From: Rhodovarius sp.
Lineage (GTDB): Bacteria > Pseudomonadota > Alphaproteobacteria > Acetobacterales > Acetobacteraceae
Assembly: GCA_025057055.1 (NCBI GenBank)
Contig: JANWYF010000123.1
Location: forward strand, 1-38,055
Length of the DNA stretch: 38,055 nt
Direction of reading: 5' to 3'
Shown: one piece after another, positions 24,901 through 31,912 of the stretch
Layout: every line of letters begins with the position of its first letter
How positions within the stretch are numbered: position 1 is the first letter of the stretch
Position numbers and translations under genes: made by a program
The notes under the pieces: generated by a model
The model's database searches: none
Told to the model about the DNA's origin: nothing
What the model saw: the letters and a program-made list of their open reading frames with translations, nothing else

Positions 24901-26433
24901 AAGGTCGGCCACCGCCTGGGTCGGGTTCTCCGCCTCCCGCCAGGCGGCCGGAAAGGCATCGCCCCAGCGCGCCATCAGCCGTGCGGCCTCGGCCTCCCCG
25001 TGGGCGGAGGCGAGGGCGGCGGCGAGCTTCTCCGGAAAGGCGCGGGCGGCCTCGGCGATCAGCGCCTCCAGCGCCTCCGGGTCGGGATGGACGGGCTGGG
25101 CCGGGTCGGTGCCGATGATGTAATGGACGCGGGCCAGCGGCTGATCCCCGATCGCGAGGTAGAAGGTCGACAGCCGCCCGCCATGGGCACGGGCCAGGAT
25201 CTCCCCAAGCTTCTGGCGCAGCCGGGTGTCGAAGCCCTCGCGCGGGACCCAGACGATGGCCGAGACGAAACGGCCGAAGGGGTCGCGCCGCAGCACAAGC
25301 GCCGGGCGGGGCGTGAGGGTAAGCGCCAGGGCACGCCGGGCGGCGGCCAGGATCTCCTCCTCCGAGGCCTGGAACAGCTCATCGCGCGGCCAGGTGTCCA
25401 GGATGTGGCGCAGCGCCCGGCCGTCATGCGTCTCCGGCGAGACGCCGGCCGCCGCCAGGATCCGCTCGACCTTGGAGGCGAGCTTCGGGATGCTGCGCGG
25501 GTTGCGGTTGTAGGCCGCCGCGGCGAAGAGGCCTAAGAAGAGGCTGACCGCAGGCGCCTCTCCCTCCGCCCGCGGCGGGCGGACGGCCACCACATCGGCA
25601 TGCTGGGGCCGATGCACCGTGCTGCGCAGATTGGCCTTGGCCACGGTCACGGGCGGGCCGTTGAGCAGCGCCTCGCGCACCGCCGCCGGCACCTGCGAGA
25701 GAGCCGCGAGCGCATCGAACACCGGCGGCCCGCCCCGCAGCACGCCGAGCTCCGCCTCCGCCCGCAACCCGCCATCGGGCAGGGCGACGAGGCGCCGATG
25801 GCCGGTCAACACGAAGTTCTCGGCCGCCAGCCATTCGAGGAAGGCGCGATCCTCCCCCTCGAGCCGGGCGGCCTGCTCGCGCAGCAGCGCGAGCATGGCC
25901 GGGAAATCCTCCACCGCCCGGCGCACATCGGCCAAGGTGGCGGCCACCGCGGACTCCAGCGCCGCCGCATCGGGGACGGGGCCGGCGAGGGCGATGCGCA
26001 TCACGCTCTCGGTCAGCTCGCCCTCGCCGAGGGCGAGGAGGCGGCCTTCGGGATCGCGCCGCGCCTTCAGGATCGGGTGCAGCACCTGGCGCGGGTGCCG
26101 GCCCAGGCGCTGCAGCGTGGCCAGCACCGAATCGACCAGGAAGGGCATGTCGTCGGTGGCGATCTCGACCACCGGCTCGGGGAAGCGGCCGGGTGGCAGC
26201 AGGCGGATGCGCGCCTGCCCTGGCAGGCGTTGGCGCAGGGTGCCGAGCAGGGAGACCGCCATGGCGGCCAGCCGCTCTGGCGCCAGCGCGGCGAGTTCGC
26301 GGCCCGAGAGCGGGGCGGCCAGGGCGGCCAGCAGCACGGCGGCCTGCGGCAGGCCCGGCGGCAGGGCGGCCTGGGCCAGGCGCAGCGCCTCCTCGCGCAG
26401 CGGATCGGGGGCGGCGGCCCCGGCATCGGGCAT
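21910..26433 (-). CDS. NAD-specific glutamate dehydrogenase, large (about 180-kDa-class) type
   Basis: A 1507-residue NAD-dependent glutamate dehydrogenase that deaminates glutamate to 2-oxoglutarate. This giant type has a long N-terminal regulatory region, a central catalytic domain and a C-terminal helical region; family members run about 1500-1650 residues. Catalytic-domain signatures are clear: GGIRWSDRREDFRTEI, the lysine motif PTGAKGGFV near residue 805, the GYDHKRMGITARGAW segment, and GVGDMSGDVFGNGLL, in which the nucleotide site lies. The N-terminal ATDDMPFLVDSV is typical of the regulatory region. The ATG at 26433 has GAAGAGGAG upstream; the open frame before it is not family-like. 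It is divergent from the JmjC gene (131 bp between starts) and convergent with the exonuclease gene. Confidence 0.95.
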   Translation of the reverse strand: MPDAGAAAPDPLREEALRLAQAALPPGLPQAAVLLAALAAPLSGRELAALAPERLAAMAVSLLGTLRQRLPGQARIRLLPPGRFPEPVVEIATDDMPFLVDSVLATLQRLGRHPRQVLHPILKARRDPEGRLLALGEGELTESVMRIALAGPVPDAAALESAVAATLADVRRAVEDFPAMLALLREQAARLEGEDRAFLEWLAAENFVLTGHRRLVALPDGGLRAEAELGVLRGGPPVFDALAALSQVPAAVREALLNGPPVTVAKANLRSTVHRPQHADVVAVRPPRAEGEAPAVSLFLGLFAAAAYNRNPRSIPKLASKVERILAAAGVSPETHDGRALRHILDTWPRDELFQASEEEILAAARRALALTLTPRPALVLRRDPFGRFVSAIVWVPREGFDTRLRQKLGEILARAHGGRLSTFYLAIGDQPLARVHYIIGTDPAQPVHPDPEALEALIAEAARAFPEKLAAALASAHGEAEAARLMARWGDAFPAAWREAENPTQAVADLALAEAALAQGRAAAAFETPPDAPPGRLALRLAHPGGPLPLASALPLFESLGLKAVEETPYRLQPADTAPVVLHVFQLEAAQPVPEGRFAALREALSALLEGRAEADGFNRLVLAAGLSWRECWLLRAIFRWLKQVGFPFAQGAVEEALAAEPEVAALLIALFRARFDPAASTQPEEEAALSRRLDAALERIADPDAERILSRLRQVMDAILRTDFFLDRPAIAFKLDCAAAGEMPSPRPWREIFVHAPGMEGCHLRAGPVARGGIRWSDRREDFRTEILGLMKAQVVKNAIIVPTGAKGGFVLKGPLPADRAALQQAGIAAYRLLIGAMLTLTDNLVDGRAVPAAGVRRRDGDDPYIVAAADKGTATFSDIANAMAEEAGFWLGDAFASGGSAGYDHKRMGITARGAWVMIARHFAERGQDIQAEPFTCVGVGDMSGDVFGNGLLVTRQVRLLAAFDHRHIFLDPDPDPAASYEERARLFALPRSSWADYDPARISKGGGVYPRQVRQLTLSPEAQAMLGLPSPRASPAEVIRAILTMPVDLLYFGGIGTFVKASHESHAAVGDRANDALRVDGRALRARVVGEGANLAFTQAGRIEAALSGVALNTDALDNAAGVATSDREVNIKILLAAAERAGRITRPQRNALLSAMTEEVAALVLAENRAQSLAVSLEVAAGAAAWPAAGALMARLEAAGLLDRRLACLPDEAAIASRAAAGPAITRPEAAALLPLAKLWLTDGLLASDLPGQEVFLPLLLAYFPTPLREAHADLIARHPLRRELLATLLANRIANLLGPAALGRLSAEATPAALARAAWLAAEGLGLAAAMDAADAEAAPWPDRCARLLALRADLERAAAHLLADPAPVEEALRRLREGAGVMALLSARGDAPAVLRLAADTGASPAAAAAAWEEVARHFHLPALRAAAEAAPAPGPFGQRARAGLLAGLDRVQGRLAAARLSGAAVGPAAEEVARLCAEAARLPELSAGMVALAALDRLA

Positions 26434-26530
26434 GCTGGCGCTCCTCTTCCTGCCGGCAGTCTTGCCCCCGGCCCGCCCTCGCCACAAGCCACCGCAGCGC
26501 CCGGCCGCGCCCGCCGGCCAGCGAGCGCGG

Positions 26531-26558
26531 TTGAGCGGCGGCCGATCTGCTCTAGGCT
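26531..26558 (+). promoter_or_regulatory. Candidate promoter of the JmjC gene giving a leaderless transcript
   Basis: TTGAGC (26531-26536) and TAGGCT (26553-26558) are 16 bp apart. The ATG follows six bases after the -10 box, so transcription would begin at or next to the start codon. No Shine-Dalgarno sequence is present, which agrees with a leaderless message. The element matches the one before the erpA-like gene except at three positions up to the -10 box. Confidence 0.55.
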
Positions 26559-26564
26559 TGGCCC

Positions 26565-27785
26565 ATGACCTTCGAAGAGCTGATCGCACCGGTCCCGGTG
26601 GAGACCTTCTTTCGCGAATATCACGACCGACAGCCGCTGCACATCAAGGGCAGCCCGGCCAAGTTCGCGCAGGTTCTCTCCTGGCGGCAGATCAACCGGC
26701 TGCTCGACATGACCCATATGTGGTCGTCGCAGTCGCTCAAGCTGGTGCTCGATGGCCGGCTGATCCCGCCCGAGGAGTATTGCACCCAGGCGCTGTCGCG
26801 CGATGCGCAGCAGGTGATGCAGCCGGTGGCGGCACGGGTAGCCGAATGGGTCAAGCGCGGCGCCTCGCTCGTGCTGAATGACGTCGACAGCCTCACCCCC
26901 GGGCTGCAGGCGGTCTCCCTCGCGCTCGAGAATGCCGGCCTCGGCAAGGCGCAGGCCAATGTCTACATCTCCTGGCAGAGCCACAAGGCCTTTCCGGCCC
27001 ATTACGACACCCACGACGTCTGGGCGGTGCAGGTCGAGGGCGAGAAGACCTGGAACATCTGGGAAGGTCGCGCCGAATGGCCGATCAGCCACCCGCTGTT
27101 CCGCAGCCAGGACCAGGCCCATCACGAGCAGGCGAAGGGCCGCCTGCGCGAGAAGGTGACGCTGCGCACGGGCGATCTGCTCTATCTGCCGCGCGGCTGG
27201 TATCACGATGCGCTGGCCGAGGCGCCGGCCTCGGTCCACATCGCCTACGGCACCCATGCCGTGCTCGGCATGGACCTGATGAACATCCTGCTCGAGCGGG
27301 TGCTCTACGAACCCGCCTTCCGCCAGCCCCTGCCGCGCCAGGACGGCAGCGCGGCGGCGAAATTCGCGCTCACCCAGCGGGTGGCCCAGCTCGGGCAGCG
27401 GCTGGCGGAACTCTGCAAGGATCCGCGGCTGCTGCAGGTGCTCGAGGGCTTCATCGCCTCCTACCGCTACAACCGCGGCCAGTATGATCTGCTCGGCTGG
27501 CGCGGGATGGCTCCAGCCGGCGCCACCGCCGCGCCCGAGGCTGCCGAGGCGCCGGGGTTTCGCGTCATCGCCGGTGGCGCGAAGCCGGTGCGTCGCGGCG
27601 CCGACTGGATCCTCAAGACCGAACGCGGCCCCCTGCCCCTCTCCCCGGCCGAGGCCGAGGCCGCCGCCTGGCTGCTCGCCCGGTCCGAGGTGACCGAGGC
27701 GGAGCTCGCTCAGGCGCATCCCGGGGTGGACGGCAAGGCGCTGCTTCAGAGGCTGCTCGGCGCGGGGCTGCTGGTCGCGGCGTGA
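26565..27785 (+). CDS. JmjC/cupin-4 domain 2-oxoglutarate oxygenase, ribosomal oxygenase (YcfD/RoxA)-like
   Basis: A 406-residue protein with the cupin-4 fold of bacterial ribosomal oxygenases, which hydroxylate an arginine in a ribosomal protein using Fe(II) and 2-oxoglutarate. The facial triad is H146-x-D148 in FPAHYDTHD and H214 in LPRGWYHDAL. The YISWQSHKAF lead-in and the VEGEKTWNIW strand match the family. A C-terminal region (from about 350: PLSPAEAEAAAWLL to LLGAGLLVAA) looks like the winged-helix domain of ROX proteins. The ATG probably lies at the very 5' end of the mRNA. The gene is followed with a 1-nt stop-start overlap by a small OmpA-like gene. The target protein cannot be deduced; hydroxylation of another protein is possible. 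Confidence 0.88.
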   Translation: MTFEELIAPVPVETFFREYHDRQPLHIKGSPAKFAQVLSWRQINRLLDMTHMWSSQSLKLVLDGRLIPPEEYCTQALSRDAQQVMQPVAARVAEWVKRGASLVLNDVDSLTPGLQAVSLALENAGLGKAQANVYISWQSHKAFPAHYDTHDVWAVQVEGEKTWNIWEGRAEWPISHPLFRSQDQAHHEQAKGRLREKVTLRTGDLLYLPRGWYHDALAEAPASVHIAYGTHAVLGMDLMNILLERVLYEPAFRQPLPRQDGSAAAKFALTQRVAQLGQRLAELCKDPRLLQVLEGFIASYRYNRGQYDLLGWRGMAPAGATAAPEAAEAPGFRVIAGGAKPVRRGADWILKTERGPLPLSPAEAEAAAWLLARSEVTEAELAQAHPGVDGKALLQRLLGAGLLVAA

Positions 27786-28231
27786 TGCAGGCGGCGCCGG
27801 GGCTTGCCCTGCTCCTGCTGGCCGCCGCGGCCGGCGCCGCGCCCCCTGCCGCAGCCCAGGTCAGGCCCTTCTCCTGCGTCGGGGTCGAGGCGCTGGAGGA
27901 TGCGCAGGTGGCCGTCCCTTTTCCGCATGGCAGCGACCGGCCCGATGCCGCGGCCGAGAGCGCCCTTGCCACCGCCCTCGCCTGGGCGCTCGAGTCGCCG
28001 CGCCGCAACATCTGCGTGCTGGGCCACGCGCTGGCCAGCGAGGGCGGCGCGCAGACCGGCCAGCGCCTGGCCGCCGCGCGGGCCCGGGCGGTCGCTGCTC
28101 GGCTGGCCGCGGGCGGGGTCGATCCCGCGCGCATCCGGGCCGAGGCGCGGGTGGCCGGCTTCACCCGCAGCGAAGCCGCGCGGCCGGCGCGCGGTGCCAC
28201 CGTCATCCTGCTGCCCGAGGAGGCGCCGTAG
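27785..28231 (+). CDS. Small secreted OmpA-like domain protein
   Basis: A 148-residue protein with a hydrophobic signal peptide (APGLALLLLAAAAGAAPPAAAQ, cleavage near residue 24) followed by one OmpA/MotB-like peptidoglycan-binding module. Features that fit are PFPHGSDRPDAAAESAL (strand and first helix), NICVLGHALASEGG (the usual V-x-G-x-x-D/A turn) and RLAAARARAVAARLAAGGVDPARI, which matches the A-R-A-x-x-V-x-x-x-L-x-x-x-G-V helix. The asparagine/aspartate and arginine residues that bind diaminopimelate are only partly recognisable, so peptidoglycan binding is uncertain. It starts with ATG (GTG at 27782 is an alternative) overlapping the JmjC stop, so the two are co-translated although no joint function is known. 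Confidence 0.7.
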   Translation: MQAAPGLALLLLAAAAGAAPPAAAQVRPFSCVGVEALEDAQVAVPFPHGSDRPDAAAESALATALAWALESPRRNICVLGHALASEGGAQTGQRLAAARARAVAARLAAGGVDPARIRAEARVAGFTRSEAARPARGATVILLPEEAP

Positions 28232-28504
28232 CTCCGCCCGCTATCCGCTCCGCCCCGCCGGTTGCACCCAGCTGCGGACTGCAACCCGCGAGGTGGCGGG
28301 CGCCCCGGTGGCGCCGGTCGGGCGGAGGCCGAAGGCAGCCTCGCCGCGCACGCCAGCAGCGGGCGCCCCGCGCCATCTCCCGGCGCCCCTTCGGGGGCCG
28401 GCTCGGAATGATCGGGCAGGCGCGGCACGCGCTGCCGGCGCCTGCGGGGCAGAGGCCCGGGCCAGGGTTCCCATCCGGCGCGCCCTCTGCCACATGGCAG
28501 GCCC
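28232..28504. other. Gap before ribH, with UUCG hairpin
   Basis: The 273 bp before ribH hold no gene that I recognise. A GCCCC-TTCG-GGGGC hairpin (28385-28398) could mark the end of the upstream transcript. I looked for the conserved FMN-riboswitch core before ribH and did not find it. The ribH promoter is not identifiable. Confidence 0.45.
28385..28398 (+). terminator. UUCG-loop hairpin, weak terminator candidate
   Basis: A 5-bp GC stem capped by the extra-stable TTCG tetraloop lies 154 bp after the OmpA-like gene. It lacks a following T-run, so it may instead be a chance or stabilising structure. Confidence 0.3.
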
Positions 28505-29002
28505 ATGAGCACCGCCGATGCGCCGGACCGCCCGCTGCCGCTCATTCCGGGCCCAGCCCCTAGGCTGCTGTGCATCCAGGCGCCCTATTACGCCCAGATC
28601 CTGGCCGGCATGCTGGCCGGTGCGCGGGAGCTCGCCGATCAGGCCGGGGCGGCGCTCGAGGTGGTGGATGTCGCCGGCGCCTTCGAACTGCCCGCCGCCC
28701 TGCGCATGGCGATCGAGGCCAATGGCGAGGGGCCGGCGCGGCGCTGGGACGGGTTCCTGATCCTGGGCTGCGTCGTGAAGGGAGAGACCGACCACTACGA
28801 CCACATCTGCCGAGAGGCCTGCTCGGGCGTGATGGCGATCGCCGCCGCGACCGGGCTGCCGGTCGGTTTCGGGCTGCTTACCGTGCACAGCCTGGCCCAG
28901 GCCGAGGCGCGCGCCGCCCCTGGCCCCGGCAATAAGGGGCGCGAGGCGATGTTCGCCCTCCTCTCGCAGCTCGCGCTGCGCCGCCGATGGGGCCTCGCGT
29001 GA
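28505..29002 (+). CDS. ribH: 6,7-dimethyl-8-ribityllumazine synthase
   Basis: A 165-residue lumazine synthase, the penultimate enzyme of riboflavin biosynthesis, joining the ribitylamino-uracil and dihydroxybutanone phosphate. Characteristic elements are the VAGAFELP loop (57-64), GCVVKGETDHYDHIC with the catalytic histidine H97, the PVGFGLLTV strand and the NKGREAM helix that binds the phosphate side. The ATG at 28505 gives an N-terminal extension of about 18 residues before the first strand, within the range for the family. The stop overlaps the start of nusB, the common alphaproteobacterial order, and thiL follows. Confidence 0.93.
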   Translation: MSTADAPDRPLPLIPGPAPRLLCIQAPYYAQILAGMLAGARELADQAGAALEVVDVAGAFELPAALRMAIEANGEGPARRWDGFLILGCVVKGETDHYDHICREACSGVMAIAAATGLPVGFGLLTVHSLAQAEARAAPGPGNKGREAMFALLSQLALRRRWGLA

Positions 29003-29484
29003 CGGGCAAGCCGCAGCAGCGCGGCAGGCCGCGCACCGGGGCGCGGGTGGCGGCGGTGCAGGCCCTGTTCCAGGCCGAGGCCTCGGGCCAGCCGCTCGAG
29101 GCGGTGATGGCCGAGTTCCTGCGCTATCGCCTCCAGCCCGTCCCCGGCGAGGGCTTCGAAGAGGGTCGCATACCCGAGGCCGATCCCGGGCTGTTCGTGG
29201 GCATCCTGCGCAAGGCGGCGACCGATCCCGAGGGGCTCGACCGCATCATCGCCGCCCATCTGGCCCCCAACTGGCCGCTGGAGCGGCTCGATCCGGTGCT
29301 GCGCGCCCTGCTGCGCGCCGCCGCGGCCGAATTGCGCGACCGCCCGGACCCGCCGGCGCGGGTCGTGATCCGGGAGTATCTCGACATCGCGCACGGCTTC
29401 CTGGCCGGGGAGGAGCCGCGCTTCGCCGCCGGGGTGATGGATGCGATGGCCCATACCCTGCGCGCGGATGAGCTGGCGCCGTGA
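28999..29484 (+). CDS. nusB: Transcription antitermination factor NusB
   Basis: An all-helical RNA-binding protein that acts with NusE at boxA to protect rRNA transcription. The opening RPRTGARVAAVQALFQAEASG is the first RNA-binding helix of NusB, and the closing RAAAAELRDRPDPPARVVIREYLDIAHGF with FAAGVMDAMAH is the standard C-terminal half, so the protein is full-length at about 161 residues. I use the GTG at 28999, which overlaps the ribH stop as GTGA; the in-frame ATG at 28987 adds four residues but has no better ribosome-binding site. The stop overlaps the GTG of thiL by 4 nt. Confidence 0.92.
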   Translation: MTGKPQQRGRPRTGARVAAVQALFQAEASGQPLEAVMAEFLRYRLQPVPGEGFEEGRIPEADPGLFVGILRKAATDPEGLDRIIAAHLAPNWPLERLDPVLRALLRAAAAELRDRPDPPARVVIREYLDIAHGFLAGEEPRFAAGVMDAMAHTLRADELAP

Positions 29485-30404
29485 GCCTGCCTGCCGAGTT
29501 CGCCCTGATTGCGCGGCACTTCGCCCCGCTCGCCCATCCGGGCGGCCTGGGCCTGCTCGATGATGCCGCCCTGCTGACCCCTCCGGCAGGGCGGGAGCTG
29601 GTTCTGGCCGCCGATGCGATGGTGGCGGGCGTGCATTTTCTGCCGAACGACCCGCCCGAGACGGTCGGGCGCAAGCTGCTGCGGGTGAACCTGTCCGACC
29701 TCGCCGCGATGGGGGCGGAGCCGATCGGCTATCTGATGACCATCGCCCTGCCGCGCGAGATCGGGGAGGACTGGCTCGACCCCTTCGCGCGCGGCCTGGC
29801 GGAGGACCAGCGCGGCTTCGGCCTGGCGCTGTTCGGCGGCGATACCGTCTCGACCTCCGGGCCGCTTGTCCTGTCCCTGACCATCCTGGGCAGCGTCGAG
29901 CCCGGTCGCGCGCTGCGCCGCGCCGGCGCACGGCCGGGCGATGCGGTGTGGGTGACCGGCACCATCGGCGATGGCTGGCTCGGCCTGCGCGCCGCCCGCG
30001 GAGAGCTGCCCGACCCCGAAGCGCGGATCGCGGCGCGCTATCGGCTGCCCACGCCGCGGCTCGCGGAGGGGCGGGCGCTGATCGGCATCGCCCATGCCTG
30101 CATGGATGTCTCGGACGGGCTGGTGCAGGACCTCGGCCATATCTGCCGCGCCTCGGGCTGCGGCGCGGTGATCGAGGCGGCGCGCATCCCCCTCTCGCCC
30201 TGGGCCGCGGGGGCGGACATTCGCGACCTGATCGCAGGCGGGGATGATTACGAGCTCCTCTTCGCCGCCCCGCCCGAGGCGCCGGTCGCCGAACTTGGCG
30301 CCACCCGGATCGGGCGCTTCATCGCCGGCCCGCCGGAGGTCACGGTCCTCGACGCGAAGGGGGCCGTGCTGCCGCTGTCCCGCCACGGATGGAGCCACCG
30401 CTGA
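29481..30404 (+). CDS. thiL: Thiamine-monophosphate kinase
   Basis: A 307-residue ATP-dependent kinase that forms thiamine diphosphate from thiamine monophosphate. Mg/ATP-binding aspartates are all present: LLDDAALL, ADAMVAGVHF, NLSDLAAMGAEP, FGGDTVST, MDVSDGLVQDL and GGDDYELLF. This is the complete AIR-synthase-like motif set of ThiL. The start is GTG at 29481, overlapping nusB by 4 nt. Its stop overlaps the next start as TGATG, so ribH, nusB, thiL and the MFS gene form one coupled run. No TPP riboswitch is expected or seen inside the operon. Confidence 0.95.
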   Translation: MSLPAEFALIARHFAPLAHPGGLGLLDDAALLTPPAGRELVLAADAMVAGVHFLPNDPPETVGRKLLRVNLSDLAAMGAEPIGYLMTIALPREIGEDWLDPFARGLAEDQRGFGLALFGGDTVSTSGPLVLSLTILGSVEPGRALRRAGARPGDAVWVTGTIGDGWLGLRAARGELPDPEARIAARYRLPTPRLAEGRALIGIAHACMDVSDGLVQDLGHICRASGCGAVIEAARIPLSPWAAGADIRDLIAGGDDYELLFAAPPEAPVAELGATRIGRFIAGPPEVTVLDAKGAVLPLSRHGWSHR

Positions 30405-31597
30405 TGGATGCCGCCGAACGCGCGATGCGCGCCACCGTCTGGCGCCTCTTCTTCTGCCAGGCGTTGATGCAGGGGGCGGTGGTCGGCCAGGTGGCGATGG
30501 CCCCGCTCGTCGGCCATTCGCTCTCGGGCGATGCGACGCTCGCCACCCTGCCGATGGCGGTGCAGATGACGGCGGTGATGGCGGCCTCCATCCCGGCCGG
30601 CATCCTCTTCGCCCGGCTCGGCCGCAAGGCGGGCTTCGTGGCCGGCGCGCTGGCCTCGATCGCGGGCAGCCTGCTCTTCGCCGCCGGCGTCTATCTGGGC
30701 GATTTCCTGGTCTATTGCCTGGGGGCGGTGTTCGCCGGCGCAGGTTTTGGCATCGCCCAGCACTACCGCTTCGCCGCGAGCGAAGTCGCCTCCCCGGCCT
30801 ATCGGGCGCGCGCCATCTCGCTCGTCATGGCGGGGCCGATCCTCTCGGCACTCCTCGGGCCCGAACTGGTCAAGCAGACGCACGACCTGCTGCTGCCCTG
30901 GTTGTTCCTCGCCACCTATCTGCTGCTTGCGGTGCTCCCGCTGATCTGCCTGCTGCTGCTGGCCGGCACGCGGCTGCCGCCGCCCCCGCCGCGGCCCAAG
31001 CAGCCGGTGCCCCTCGGCCCGATCCTGGCGCGGCCGGCCTTCGTCGCCGCCGCGGTCGCCGGGCTCGTCGCCTATGGCGCGATGAACCTGATCATGACCG
31101 CAACCCCGCTCGAGATGATGCTCTGCGGCTTCTCCGTCTCGGCCTCCGCCGCGGTCATCCAGTGGCATGCGGTGGCGATGTTCGCCCCGGGCTTCGTCAC
31201 CGGCCGGCTGATCCAGCGCTTCGGCATGCGCCCGGTGATGATCGCAGGCGCGGTGCTGACCGCAGCCTGCGCGGCGGTGACGGTGGCCGGCTCCAGCTAC
31301 TGGCATTTCGTCGTGGGCCTGGTGCTGCTCGGGGTCGGCTGGAACTTCATGTTCGTCGGCGCGACCGCGCTGCTGGCCACCGCCCATGCCCCGGAGGAGC
31401 GGATCAAGGCGCAGACCGCCAATGACGTGATCGTCTTCGGCACCGTGGCCTGCACCGCCTTCCTCTCGGGCTATCTGCATGCCGCCTTCGGCTGGCAGGT
31501 GCTCAACCTGGCGATCCTGCCCACCCTGGCGGCTGCGGCCGCGCTGCTCTTCTGGCAGGCACGGCACGGGGCAAAGACCGCGCGCGCGACGGGATAG
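30404..31597 (+). CDS. Major facilitator superfamily transporter
   Basis: A 397-residue inner-membrane protein with about 12 predicted helices in two six-helix halves and a Pro-rich central loop (LPPPPPRPKQP). The first half carries the MFS loop-2/3 signature in shortened form (GILFARLGRKAGFVAGA), and the second half has the matching GRLIQRFGMRPVMIAGA, so the two-repeat organisation is clear. I chose the ATG at 30404, which overlaps the thiL stop (TGATG) and has GGAG nine bases upstream, over the ATG at 30389. The substrate is unknown; operon position after thiL could hint at a vitamin or precursor, but MFS genes of this kind also occur in other contexts. Confidence 0.85.
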   Translation: MDAAERAMRATVWRLFFCQALMQGAVVGQVAMAPLVGHSLSGDATLATLPMAVQMTAVMAASIPAGILFARLGRKAGFVAGALASIAGSLLFAAGVYLGDFLVYCLGAVFAGAGFGIAQHYRFAASEVASPAYRARAISLVMAGPILSALLGPELVKQTHDLLLPWLFLATYLLLAVLPLICLLLLAGTRLPPPPPRPKQPVPLGPILARPAFVAAAVAGLVAYGAMNLIMTATPLEMMLCGFSVSASAAVIQWHAVAMFAPGFVTGRLIQRFGMRPVMIAGAVLTAACAAVTVAGSSYWHFVVGLVLLGVGWNFMFVGATALLATAHAPEERIKAQTANDVIVFGTVACTAFLSGYLHAAFGWQVLNLAILPTLAAAAALLFWQARHGAKTARATG

Positions 31598-31912
31598 CTG
31601 CCCGCCCCGTCAGCCGCTGCCAACCAAGGCCAGGAGGCTGCCGCGGGCAGCCCCCGAGGCGGGGCGCGGGCCGCAGCGCCGCGGGCCCGCCGAGCCGAGG
31701 GCCCAGGGGCAGCGCGAGGCAGAGAGCAGGCAGCTCCGGCCGCTGCCGCCGGGCGTCGGGCCGCGCCTGACCGGAGGCGCCGGATGGGCAAGGCCCGGTT
31801 GCGCCGATCGGGCGAGCCGGTCGCGCAAGGCGGCGATCAGCCCCGTGCGTCAACAGGCAAGACGAAGCGAGGCCCGAAAGCCCCGGAAGCGGGCTGGGCG
31901 GGCGGAGCGGTT
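31598..31912. other. Convergent intergenic region without genes
   Basis: These 315 bp between the MFS gene (plus) and cysE (minus) are GC-rich. Apart from the hairpin at 31636-31652 I see no conserved element. Open frames crossing the region are repetitive in Arg, Pro and Ala and look noncoding. Confidence 0.5.
31636..31652. terminator. Hairpin after the MFS gene, terminator candidate
   Basis: GGCTGCC pairs perfectly with GGCAGCC around a three-base GCG loop, 38 bp after the MFS stop and between convergent genes. The absence of a T-run makes it a candidate only. Confidence 0.4.

Noticed and set aside
26067-27719. 550-codon minus-strand frame opposite the JmjC gene
   Set aside because: Antisense shadow; the JmjC gene has its full iron-binding triad.
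28232-28504. FMN riboswitch before ribH
   Set aside because: The conserved RFN core elements are absent.
30389-30403. Upstream ATG at 30389 as start of the MFS gene
   Set aside because: It lies inside thiL and has no ribosome-binding site, while the ATG at 30404 has GGAG nine bases upstream and overlaps the thiL stop in the typical way.
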